From: Acidobacteriota bacterium
Lineage (GTDB): Bacteria; Acidobacteriota; Blastocatellia; Pyrinomonadales; Pyrinomonadaceae
Length of the DNA: 8,410 nt
Assembly (NCBI GenBank): GCA_024640445.1
Contig: JAHEEZ010000161.1
Location: forward strand, 1 to 8,410
Reading direction: 5' to 3'
This document shows, in pieces, positions 1 through 7,165 of the stretch (its first letter is position 1; every line of letters starts with the position of its first letter). The notes under the pieces were generated by a model that made no database searches, had not been told where the DNA came from, and was given only the letters and a program-made list of their open reading frames with translations. Made by a program: the position numbers and the translations under genes.

Positions 1-3000
1 AAGGCCTGCCGTTCGACTCGCAGCCAAGGTACTCACCTGACGGAAGTATGATCGCGTTCATCAGCGACAGAAGCGGATCGTACAACCTTTGGATCTCGAA
101 GGCGGACGGCTCCGAAGCCAAGCAGATCTCCAAAGAACAGCAGGCGGAATTCATTTCTCCCGAATGGACCGTCGACGGCAACTACGTGATCGTTTCCAAG
201 GCCACTCCGAGTTCGGGCAGCGCGGAACTATGGATGTACCACAGGCAGGGCGGTTCGGGTCTGAAGATGTCAAAAGGGAGCGGCCCTGGGGGTGGAGGCG
301 ACGGTCCTCCGGCACCGGGACCGGCATACTACGGCGCCGCGCCGTCGTCAGACGGAAGATATCTCTACTTTGCACAGCAGGGTCCAAGGGGAGGGGCTCG
401 ACTGAACGTCCCCGATTGTCAGATCGTCAGACGCGTGATCGCGGACGGCGAAGAGGATCCGATGACTTTCGAAGCGGGAAACGCTTTCAGACCCGCAGTT
501 TCTCCCGACGGTACGAATCTGGTTTACGGCAGCCGATTTGAAGGAAAAACGGGTTTGAAGGTGATGGACCTGGAATCCGGGGAAGAACGCTGGCTGAAAT
601 ATCCGGTTCAGAGGGATGAGCAGGAATCAAGACCGACGCGCGATCTGCTTCCGGGCTACGCGTTTCTTCCGGACGGGAGATCGATAATTGCCGCATATGG
701 CGGAAAGATCAAGAAGATCGATCTGGGATCGGGCGAAGAATCGATAGTTCCGTTCAGTGCGGACATAAAACTGGACATCGGACCGAACCTTTACGTGAAA
801 CACAAGTTCGACGACGGTCCGGTCAAGGCAAGGCTCGCCCAGGAGCCCGAGGTCTCGCCGGACGGCAAGACCATCGCTTTCTCCGCACTCGCTGCTGTTT
901 ACACGATGCAGATTCCGGTCGGTACGCCGAAACGCCTGACCTCCACGGAGAACGCGCGGGAATTCCAGCCTTCTTTTTCTCCGGACGGAAACTGGATCAG
1001 TTTCGTCACCTGGTCAACGAAGGGCGGACATATCTGGAAAATGAGGGCCGACGGAAACGGACAGCCGATCCGACTGACGCGGGTCCCGGCGTTTTACAGG
1101 GATCCCGTCTGGAGTCCCGCGGGTGACATCGTCTTCGCACTTCGAACCTCCAGGCTCACAAGGGTCAATCACCCCTCGGATTTCCTTGGTCCGCAGCCGG
1201 GTCTGGACATTGTCAGAATTCCCTCAGCCGGAGGTGATGCGGTGACTGTCGTGCCTTCGCGAGGTCTCGGCAAGCCGCACTTCGGCCCTGAAAAAGACAG
1301 GCTGTACGTTTACGGGAACGACGGGCTGATCTCCTTCAGATTCGACGGATCAGACAGGAAGATCCATTTGAAGGTCGTCGGAAAGAGCCGCGGCGCGAGG
1401 CCCAATCCCGCCCGGGACGTAAGGATTAGCCCCGACGGAACGATGGCGATGGCGCTGCTCACAAGCCAGCTTTATGTGTTCCCGGTTCCTCGCGGCTCGC
1501 TGGAAGCTCCGACGATCGATGTTACAAAGCCGGCAGTTCCGGCAAAACAGCTCACCACGATCGGAGCTGACTCGTTCACCTGGGCTGACAAGGGAAAGAC
1601 ACTTGGCTGGGCGGTCGGCGCCAGCTTCTTCCGAAAGCCGCTGGCCGATGTGGATTTTGAAGCCAAAAAGCCTGAAAAGAAGGAAGACGGCGAAGAGAAG
1701 AAGGATGAGGCCGACGCTCCGGCGATCAAGAAGGCGCCCGAAGCCCAAGAGGTCGCGATAACAGTTGAGCGTCCGCGGTACACGCCGAAGGGAACATTCG
1801 TGATTCGCGGGGCGAAGGCGATCACGATGCGGGGCAACGAAGTGATCGAGGACTCGGATATCGTGGTGACCGACAACAGGATCGCGGGGATAGGCAAACG
1901 CGGTTCGGTAACGATTCCGGCGGATGCGAAGGTGATCGACGCGCGGGGCAAGACGGTGATACCGGGCCTCATAGACATCCACGCGCACTGGGAGGTCCGG
2001 CATCAGGTCCTGGACACGGAGGATTACACCTTCTGGTCAAATCTCGCCTACGGTGTTACTACCGGGCGCGATCCGCAGACCAACACGAACGATACGTTTG
2101 CCTACCAGGATCTTGTCGACACGGGAGACATGATCGGGCCAAGGATCTTCACTACCGGCCCAGGGATCTTTTCGGACACCGACTTTCAATCGTATGAAGA
2201 AGCGCGCGACACGATCGCGAGGTACAAGAAGTATTACCGGACGGAAACTCTGAAATCTTACCTCGTCGGAAACAGGAAACAGAGGGAATGGGTGGTCCAG
2301 GCGTCGAAGGAACTCGGCATCATCCCGACGACCGAAGGCGGAAGCAACTTTGAAATGGACCTTACTCACGCTGTCGACGGCTTCGCCGGCAACGAGCACG
2401 CGCTTCCCATAGTTCCGATCTACAACGACGTGATACAGCTTTTCGCGAAGACCGGGATCACATACACCCCGACCCTGCTCGTCGCTTACGGGGGCCCGCA
2501 GGGCAAATACTATTTCTTTGAGACGACCGACGCCTACAACGACAAGAAGCTTCGCCGGTTCAACCCGCTGGCAGTGCTCGACGAAAAGACCGCCCGACTG
2601 CCGTTTTTCCGCGAAGGCGAGTATATCTTCCCCGAGATAGCGAAATACGCGAACGCGATCTATCAGGCAGGAGGCAAGATCGGGCTCGGAGGCCACGGCG
2701 AACTGCAGGGTCTACAGTGCCACTGGGAAATGTGGGCCCTCGGAATGGGTGGAATGAAGAATCATGACATTCTGCGGGTAGCGACCCAATACAGCGCCGA
2801 AGCACTCGGATATGGCGACGAACTCGGGAGCCTTGAGAAAGGCAAGATGGCGGATCTGCTCATTCTGAACGGAGACCCTCTCGCAGACATACGGAACAGC
2901 AACACGGTACGGTATGTGATCAAGAACGGCGAGATATTCGAGGGCGACACATTGAACCAGATCTGGCCTGAGAACAAGCCGCTTCCGGAAGGGTGGTGGT

Positions 3001-3020
3001 GGAAAGGACTGCCGGAATAG
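1..3020 (+). CDS. TolB-like beta-propeller / amidohydrolase fusion protein (5' partial)
   Basis: The reading frame is open to the left edge: codons before the ATG at 48 already read as a propeller repeat (YSPDGS), so that ATG is internal and the true start, probably with a signal peptide, lies upstream. About 1005 residues are visible. Numbering from the ATG at 48, the first ~535 residues hold at least eight PD40/WD40-like strands of the form (F/V/I)SPDG followed by a hydrophobic strand, as in TolB and DPP-IV-type propellers. A Gly/Pro-rich loop (about nt 270-340) interrupts one blade. A Lys/Glu-rich linker (about 540-565) leads to an amidohydrolase domain (about 580-985) with VIPGLIDIHAHWE (H645, H647), a candidate carboxylated lysine K736 (LKSYLVG), H774 and H784, and GGHGELQG at 883 where many relatives carry GTDA. 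The C-terminal LGSLEKGKMADLLIL is the usual closing strand of imidazolonepropionase-like amidohydrolases. A metal-dependent hydrolase of an amide or peptide-like substrate, probably periplasmic, is likely; the substrate is unknown. Family call strong, function open. Confidence 0.93.
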   Translation, partial: GLPFDSQPRYSPDGSMIAFISDRSGSYNLWISKADGSEAKQISKEQQAEFISPEWTVDGNYVIVSKATPSSGSAELWMYHRQGGSGLKMSKGSGPGGGGDGPPAPGPAYYGAAPSSDGRYLYFAQQGPRGGARLNVPDCQIVRRVIADGEEDPMTFEAGNAFRPAVSPDGTNLVYGSRFEGKTGLKVMDLESGEERWLKYPVQRDEQESRPTRDLLPGYAFLPDGRSIIAAYGGKIKKIDLGSGEESIVPFSADIKLDIGPNLYVKHKFDDGPVKARLAQEPEVSPDGKTIAFSALAAVYTMQIPVGTPKRLTSTENAREFQPSFSPDGNWISFVTWSTKGGHIWKMRADGNGQPIRLTRVPAFYRDPVWSPAGDIVFALRTSRLTRVNHPSDFLGPQPGLDIVRIPSAGGDAVTVVPSRGLGKPHFGPEKDRLYVYGNDGLISFRFDGSDRKIHLKVVGKSRGARPNPARDVRISPDGTMAMALLTSQLYVFPVPRGSLEAPTIDVTKPAVPAKQLTTIGADSFTWADKGKTLGWAVGASFFRKPLADVDFEAKKPEKKEDGEEKKDEADAPAIKKAPEAQEVAITVERPRYTPKGTFVIRGAKAITMRGNEVIEDSDIVVTDNRIAGIGKRGSVTIPADAKVIDARGKTVIPGLIDIHAHWEVRHQVLDTEDYTFWSNLAYGVTTGRDPQTNTNDTFAYQDLVDTGDMIGPRIFTTGPGIFSDTDFQSYEEARDTIARYKKYYRTETLKSYLVGNRKQREWVVQASKELGIIPTTEGGSNFEMDLTHAVDGFAGNEHALPIVPIYNDVIQLFAKTGITYTPTLLVAYGGPQGKYYFFETTDAYNDKKLRRFNPLAVLDEKTARLPFFREGEYIFPEIAKYANAIYQAGGKIGLGGHGELQGLQCHWEMWALGMGGMKNHDILRVATQYSAEALGYGDELGSLEKGKMADLLILNGDPLADIRNSNTVRYVIKNGEIFEGDTLNQIWPENKPLPEGWWWKGLPE

Positions 3021-3032
3021 GCTTTCGTGTTT

Positions 3033-3057
3033 CCGTTGAAGATGACAGAACGGTTTT
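3033..3057 (+). terminator. possible weak terminator between convergent genes
   Basis: In the 63-bp gap between two converging genes, CCGTT (3033-3037) can pair with AACGG (3049-3053) around an 11-nt loop, followed directly by TTTT. It lies 12 nt past the stop of the amidohydrolase gene. The stem is only 5 bp with a large loop, so this is a weak candidate, and there is no matching T-run for the opposite strand. Confidence 0.3.
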
Positions 3058-3083
3058 CAGTTTCAGAAGGAGTCAGGCCGGTC

Positions 3084-4055
3084 TCACACTTCATTCTCAG
3101 GAACATGCGAGCGGCCCGCAAGTATGAGGTAGGCATACATCGCGAGGCCGGTCGTTATTCCCGTAGCAAATTTTACATAGGCGGGAAGGTTTGAGGGGGA
3201 AAGAAACCCCTCGATTATTCCCGCGCCCACCAGAAGGAATGCGCAGCCAACCGCAAGTTTGACCGCCTTGATCCCGCGGCGCTTAAGCGAATCCATCCTT
3301 GAAAGGTCTCCCGGGTTGATTATCGAATAGCCGATAAGCAGACCCGCGCCGCCGGTGATGAAAATGCAGGACAGTTCGACGACGCCGTGACCGACCATGA
3401 ATGTCGCCAGTTCCCCTCCGAACGATGGATTTGCGCGGAAACAGGTCCCCAATACACCGCCGACCATCAATCCGTTCGTCGCCAGAATGTAGAGCGAGCC
3501 CAGCCCGAGAAGTGCCCCGAATGCGAACGCCATAAACGCGACCTGAATATTGTTTGTAAGTATCTGGCTCGAACCGACCTGATTCGCCTGGTTCAGTTCC
3601 AGCCACCAGCGCGTGTCCGTCTGCGCGAAGCTCTGTACCTGCGTAAGGCCAAGCGCGTCGGAGAACGCCTGGTCGTTGTAACTCAGCGCGAATGCGAGGA
3701 TCCCGCAAAAAGCGAATACCGCGAACGCGGTCAGGGTGAAACCGGCGGTCTCACGGAACACCCTCGGGAATTCTCTTGAGAAGAACCGCCAGATAAGTCC
3801 CGCGCCCTGACCATCCGCTCTGTAAACCATTCCATGCGTCCGGATCACAAGGCTGTTGAGATAGTTGATCAGTTTCTTGTCCCTTGTTTCAGCACGCGCT
3901 ATGGCAAGATCAGCGGCCGCTCGCCTGTATAACTCCCCAAGCTCCCGGACCTCTGAACGCGGAAGGCCTTTCAGGCCGGCGACACCGTCGGTCTTGCCGA
4001 GGAGTTCTTCAAGCCGCTTCCAGTTATCCTTTCTTTCTTCTATGAACTTTTGCAT
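3084..4055 (-). CDS. SpoIIM/DUF95-family integral membrane protein
   Basis: The product is 323 residues from the preferred ATG at 4055. The N-terminal ~95 residues are charged and helical (FIEERKDNWKRLEELL, then RSEVRELGELYRRAAADLAIAR), as in the cytosolic head of SpoIIM-family proteins. Hydrophobic segments follow at about 105-125, 170-192, 218-244, 264-285 and 292-313. The GHGVVELSCIFITGGAGL stretch (H223, E227) is the recognisable SpoIIM/DUF95 core. In endospore formers SpoIIM acts in engulfment; in non-sporulating bacteria the family is widespread with no settled role, so the name should not be read as sporulation. Start choice: an ATG at 4115 adds 20 residues and has TAAGGA nine nt upstream, but a perfect TATAAT box (4089-4084) falls inside that extension, and homologues as I recall them begin near the FIEERK motif. 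It is divergent from the ABC exporter. Family call good, start uncertain. Confidence 0.86.
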   Translation of the reverse strand: MQKFIEERKDNWKRLEELLGKTDGVAGLKGLPRSEVRELGELYRRAAADLAIARAETRDKKLINYLNSLVIRTHGMVYRADGQGAGLIWRFFSREFPRVFRETAGFTLTAFAVFAFCGILAFALSYNDQAFSDALGLTQVQSFAQTDTRWWLELNQANQVGSSQILTNNIQVAFMAFAFGALLGLGSLYILATNGLMVGGVLGTCFRANPSFGGELATFMVGHGVVELSCIFITGGAGLLIGYSIINPGDLSRMDSLKRRGIKAVKLAVGCAFLLVGAGIIEGFLSPSNLPAYVKFATGITTGLAMYAYLILAGRSHVPENEV

Positions 4056-4083
4056 TTGAACAGGCAGGGAACGGGATTTCGAG

Positions 4084-4112
4084 ATTATACATTGCCTCGC
4101 TTCCCGCTTAAA
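4084..4112 (-). promoter_or_regulatory. predicted sigma-70-type promoter for the SpoIIM-family gene
   Basis: Read on the minus strand, TTTAAG (4112-4107) is separated by exactly 17 bp from a perfect TATAAT (4089-4084). Initiation would fall near 4077, giving a leader of about 22 nt before the ATG at 4055. The -35 box is poor and the -10 box is consensus. If this promoter is used, the longer reading frame starting at 4115 cannot be translated from its transcript. Confidence 0.55.
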
Positions 4113-4120
4113 CATAGAAT
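4092..4120 (+). promoter_or_regulatory. predicted sigma-70-type promoter for the ABC exporter gene
   Basis: TTGCCT (4092-4097) and TAGAAT (4115-4120) are separated by exactly 17 bp. Initiation would fall near 4126-4128, only about 5-7 nt before the ATG at 4133. The promoter overlaps almost completely with the opposing promoter of the divergent gene. A perfect 10-bp palindrome GAATCGATTC (4117-4126) covers the end of the -10 box and the predicted start point. Confidence 0.55.
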
Positions 4121-4132
4121 CGATTCCTTACG

Positions 4133-5995
4133 ATGTCGAACGAAGCGAAGAAATTCCACGAAGAGGCCGCGATCGTCAAGTCCTATGACTACACGACTTC
4201 CAAAAGGCTGTTCAGTTATCTGAAGCCCTACTGGAAGATGATGATCTTCGCACTCGTACTCACGCTTGCGACGAACATACTGATCAGTCTCCAGCCCTAC
4301 TTCACCAAAGTAGCGGTGGATGATTTCATCGTTCCCAAGAACACAGAAGGCATATGGCTGTTCGCGCTCGCGTTCTTCGGCCTGTTCCTGTTCCGTTTTG
4401 TCTTTTCCTACCTGCAGGAGATCCTCCTCAACGTGGTCGGCCAGAAGGTGATGTTCGATCTGAGGACTCAGATCTTCACCAAGCTGCAGGAACTCCAGGT
4501 TTCTTACTACGACAGGCATCCTGTAGGCAGGATCATTACACGGCTGACGTCCGACGTGGATTCGCTCAACGAGCTGTTCACATCGGGGGTTATCGAAGGC
4601 CTTGGCGACATGGTCGTTATCTTCGCGATCCTGGGAGCGATGTTCTGGCTCGACTGGCAGCTTGCGATCGTCTCGCTCCTGACCGTGCCGCTTCTGATTG
4701 TCGCAACGAACTGGTTCCGCAAGCGTGCGAGGATAGGCTTTGACAAGGTCCGGACCCGGATGGCGAAGATCAATGCTTTCCTTCAGGAACACATTTCCGG
4801 CGCGCAGACGGTTCAGCTGTTCAACGCCGAGCAGAAATCCCGCGACCGATTTCACGAGATCAACGACGATTACCGAAAGGCGAACATCGAGACGATCTAC
4901 TATTACTCGGTATTTTATCCGATGGTCGAGCTGATCGGAACGACCGGGATCGCGGTGATAATCTGGTTCGGCGGTTACAAGATCCTGACCGGCGCGTCCG
5001 CCGCGGGTCCGGCTTTGACGATCGGGACCGTGATCGCGTTCATACAGTATTCGCAGCAGCTCTTCCAGCCGATCAGGAACCTTTCGGACAAGTTCAACGT
5101 GCTCCAGGCGGCAATCGTCGCGTCCCACAGGGTCTTCCTTCTCCTTGATGAAGAGATAGAGATCGTTCAGCCGCAAGTACCGAAGCAGAGCGGACGGGCA
5201 AGGGGCCGTATAGAATTCCGGAATGTGTGGTTTGCTTACAAGAATGACGACTGGGTCTTGAAAGACGTGTCATTCTCGATCGAGCCCGGCGAGAGCATCG
5301 CGCTTGTCGGCCACACGGGTTCCGGCAAGACCACGGTGACCAACCTGCTGATGCGCTTTTACGATGTGCGAAAAGGCACGATCCTCCTGGACGGGGTCGA
5401 TATCAGAGAATGGGATCTGACATCGCTCCGCAAGAACTTTGCCGTCGTATTGCAGGACGTCTTCTTGTTTTCAGGGACGATCGGCGACAACATACGGCTC
5501 GGGAACGAGGATATACCGGATGAAAAGGTCGAATGGGCGGCCAGAGAGGTGTCTGCCGATCCGTTCATCACTAAGCTCCCGAAAGGTTATTCTTCGCTTG
5601 TCCGTGAACGGGGCGCGGGACTTTCCGTGGGTCAGAAACAACTGGTATCATTCGCCCGCGCTCTTGCTTTCGAGCCCTCGATACTGATCCTCGACGAGGC
5701 CACAAGCTCTATCGACACTGAAACCGAGCAGCTGATACAGCGCGCCGTAAACAGGATAATGCAAGAAAGAACGTCACTCGTCGTCGCACACAGGCTTTCG
5801 ACGATCCAAAGGTGTGACCGGATCCTTGTTTTCCACCACGGCGAGCTTCGCGAGATGGGGTCTCACAATGAACTGATAGGTGAGAGGGGCCTGTACTGGC
5901 GACTGTTCCAGCTTCAGTACGGAAAGGAAACCGTACCGGGCGGTGACGGACAGGGTTCAGGCGGTTTGAGGGCATCGCTCGCTCGCGACTCGTAA
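4133..5995 (+). CDS. ABC exporter half-transporter (fused permease and ATPase, MsbA/MdlB-like)
   Basis: The 620-residue product has the standard length and order of a type IV half-exporter that works as a dimer in the inner membrane. The transmembrane domain has hydrophobic segments at about 34-54, 73-95, 155-175, 176-194, 255-280 and 296-315. The nucleotide-binding domain starts near 358 and is complete: A-loop aromatic Y369, Walker A GHTGSGKT (393-400, K399), Q-loop Q441, signature LSVGQ (497-501), Walker B ILILDE (517-522), D-loop SSID (525-528) and H-loop H553. LSVGQ in place of LSGGQ is common in this exporter branch and does not suggest inactivity. Lipid, peptide or drug export are all possible; nothing in the sequence fixes the substrate, and no partner half-transporter is adjacent, so a homodimer is the simplest reading. 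There is no Shine-Dalgarno before the ATG at 4133. The gene is transcribed away from the SpoIIM-family gene and ends 45 nt before the sigma factor gene. Confidence 0.95.
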   Translation: MSNEAKKFHEEAAIVKSYDYTTSKRLFSYLKPYWKMMIFALVLTLATNILISLQPYFTKVAVDDFIVPKNTEGIWLFALAFFGLFLFRFVFSYLQEILLNVVGQKVMFDLRTQIFTKLQELQVSYYDRHPVGRIITRLTSDVDSLNELFTSGVIEGLGDMVVIFAILGAMFWLDWQLAIVSLLTVPLLIVATNWFRKRARIGFDKVRTRMAKINAFLQEHISGAQTVQLFNAEQKSRDRFHEINDDYRKANIETIYYYSVFYPMVELIGTTGIAVIIWFGGYKILTGASAAGPALTIGTVIAFIQYSQQLFQPIRNLSDKFNVLQAAIVASHRVFLLLDEEIEIVQPQVPKQSGRARGRIEFRNVWFAYKNDDWVLKDVSFSIEPGESIALVGHTGSGKTTVTNLLMRFYDVRKGTILLDGVDIREWDLTSLRKNFAVVLQDVFLFSGTIGDNIRLGNEDIPDEKVEWAAREVSADPFITKLPKGYSSLVRERGAGLSVGQKQLVSFARALAFEPSILILDEATSSIDTETEQLIQRAVNRIMQERTSLVVAHRLSTIQRCDRILVFHHGELREMGSHNELIGERGLYWRLFQLQYGKETVPGGDGQGSGGLRASLARDS

Positions 5996-5999
5996 ATTG

Positions 6000-6029
6000 T
6001 TCGCTCCAAAAGGTGGATTTGGATATAAT
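6000..6029 (+). promoter_or_regulatory. predicted promoter of the sigma factor gene
   Basis: A perfect TATAAT lies at 6024-6029, ending 11 nt before the ATG at 6041. A weak -35 candidate, TTCGCT (6000-6005), sits 18 bp upstream. Initiation near 6036 would leave a leader of about 5 nt, and no Shine-Dalgarno is present. AATC-AC-GATT (6027-6036), an inverted repeat, spans the predicted start point. The -10 box is convincing, the -35 box is not. Confidence 0.5.
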
Positions 6030-6040
6030 CACGATTTGAA

Positions 6041-7051
6041 ATGTCCCCTGAGAATGACCAGATAGAACAGTTGCTTAACGAATGCTCCGGGCAAATGCGC
6101 GGAATATACGATTCGTGTGTCGAGAACGCCCCGAATTTCGGAGTGACGTTCGATACATTCTCGTCCTCCCTTCGCCAAAGCGTTCTCAAGTTCCTTTACA
6201 GGGAGGGCTGGGACCTGCCCTTGAAAGCGGACGTCCGGGACTTCCTGGATTCGATACTCGCTGACGATCTGTTTCTGGCTCTGGCCTGCGCTGCCGGAAA
6301 CGAGCGTGCATGGTGGGAATTCGATCATCAGCACAGGGCGTACCTGGAAAGAATTTCAAGACATTTGGCAAGTACCGACCTCACCGCGCAGGAAGTCGTC
6401 GACATGGTTTACGTCGAACTTTACGGAACCCGTGTTGTGGAAGGCGAACGCGTGTCTAAGTTCGGCACTTACAGTGGAAAGGGTTCGATCCGGGGGTGGC
6501 TGCGGACGGTAATCTGGCACGCGCTCGTCGATATGCACCGTGCCAGCCACGATGAGGTCTCGCTCGATGGAATGACCGAAGCTGTAGGCGAGGGTTACAC
6601 GCATTCCACATTCGCGGACACCGATCTCGGCGGCGAGGATCGGATGATGGAAAAGCTCGCCCACCAGCGGTATAAGAAGGCGACCCTCGAAGCGATTCGC
6701 AGTGCTTTCTCCGGTCTGGGCGATCACGAAAAACTGCTCTTGCTTTTTTACCACGCTGAGGATCTCAAGCTTAGGGAGATCGCTCGCCTGGCCGAGTCCC
6801 CCGATTCACCGCTGCGGGAGTGGTTTCAAAGACGTTCCGCCGCACGGAAGAAAGACCCGACCGCTAAGATCCACGAGTCGACGATAATGCGCTGGCTGGA
6901 TAAGACCTACAAGTTAGTTCTTGAAAACTTTTGCGTTGAATTGAACCGGTCCCACGGATTTAAGGATGAGGAGATCGATATCTGCATCGAACTCGCCACA
7001 AAAGATCTTGCGGACCCCGACCTTTACCGGAATCTCGCCTCAAATGCCTGA
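6041..7051 (+). CDS. sigma-70 family (ECF-like) RNA polymerase sigma factor, extended form
   Basis: At 336 residues this is well above the ~170-200 usual for an ECF sigma factor. Residues ~1-90 form an N-terminal extension with no domain I recognise. Region 2 runs from about 91 to 168: FDHQHRAYLERISRHL, AQEVVDMVYVELYG, then GKGSIRGWLRTVIWHALVDMHR, matching the core-binding, melting and -10 recognition parts. A linker (about 170-205) precedes region 4: LGDHEKLLLLFYHAEDLKLREIARL (about 226-250), then after ~27 residues the recognition-helix candidate HESTIMRWLDKTYKLV (278-293). The HEST motif is shared with other ECF-type factors, but the spacer between the two helices is unusually long and basic (WFQRRSAARKK). 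About 40 C-terminal residues follow. The gene downstream encodes a zinc-finger protein of the anti-sigma type, which supports the sigma assignment. The ATG at 6041 has no Shine-Dalgarno. Target promoters are unknown. Confidence 0.85.
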   Translation: MSPENDQIEQLLNECSGQMRGIYDSCVENAPNFGVTFDTFSSSLRQSVLKFLYREGWDLPLKADVRDFLDSILADDLFLALACAAGNERAWWEFDHQHRAYLERISRHLASTDLTAQEVVDMVYVELYGTRVVEGERVSKFGTYSGKGSIRGWLRTVIWHALVDMHRASHDEVSLDGMTEAVGEGYTHSTFADTDLGGEDRMMEKLAHQRYKKATLEAIRSAFSGLGDHEKLLLLFYHAEDLKLREIARLAESPDSPLREWFQRRSAARKKDPTAKIHESTIMRWLDKTYKLVLENFCVELNRSHGFKDEEIDICIELATKDLADPDLYRNLASNA

Positions 7052-7148
7052 GAAGCGGCCCATCGGATTGTGAAAGACAGCAGAATGAATAATTCGAAAT
7101 AAAATTTGCGATTACGGCAAATCCACGGCGGTCAGTCGTCTGTCGACC

Positions 7149-7153
7149 GGAGG
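7149..7153 (+). promoter_or_regulatory. Shine-Dalgarno site of the anti-sigma gene
   Basis: GGAGG ends 12 nt before the ATG at 7166, slightly wider than usual. It is the only strong purine-rich ribosome site upstream of a plus-strand start in this window, and it decides the start in favour of 7166 over the TTG at 7106. Confidence 0.55.
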
Positions 7154-7165
7154 CGCATAGAATCT

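Noticed and set aside
1350..2003. Minus-strand frames of 168-219 codons within the amidohydrolase gene (also 2037-2696)
   Set aside because: Shadows of the strong plus-strand gene; no motif, and they lie across the conserved propeller and HAH regions.
3084..4055. SpoIIM-family gene as evidence that the organism forms endospores
   Set aside because: The family is widespread in non-sporulating bacteria and no other sporulation gene is present here.
4085..5176. Long open frame (363 codons) on the minus strand opposite the ABC exporter
   Set aside because: It runs antisense through the conserved exporter sequence, has a biased charged composition (Arg/Glu/Asp/His-rich) typical of a reverse-complement shadow, and shows no recognisable domain.
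5621..5635. LSVGQ as a degenerate, inactive ABC signature
   Set aside because: This variant is common in active exporters of the family and all other ATPase motifs are intact.
7106..7165. TTG at 7106 as start of the anti-sigma gene
   Set aside because: It would add 20 mostly basic residues with no family resemblance, has no ribosome site, and would bypass GGAGG at 7149-7153.
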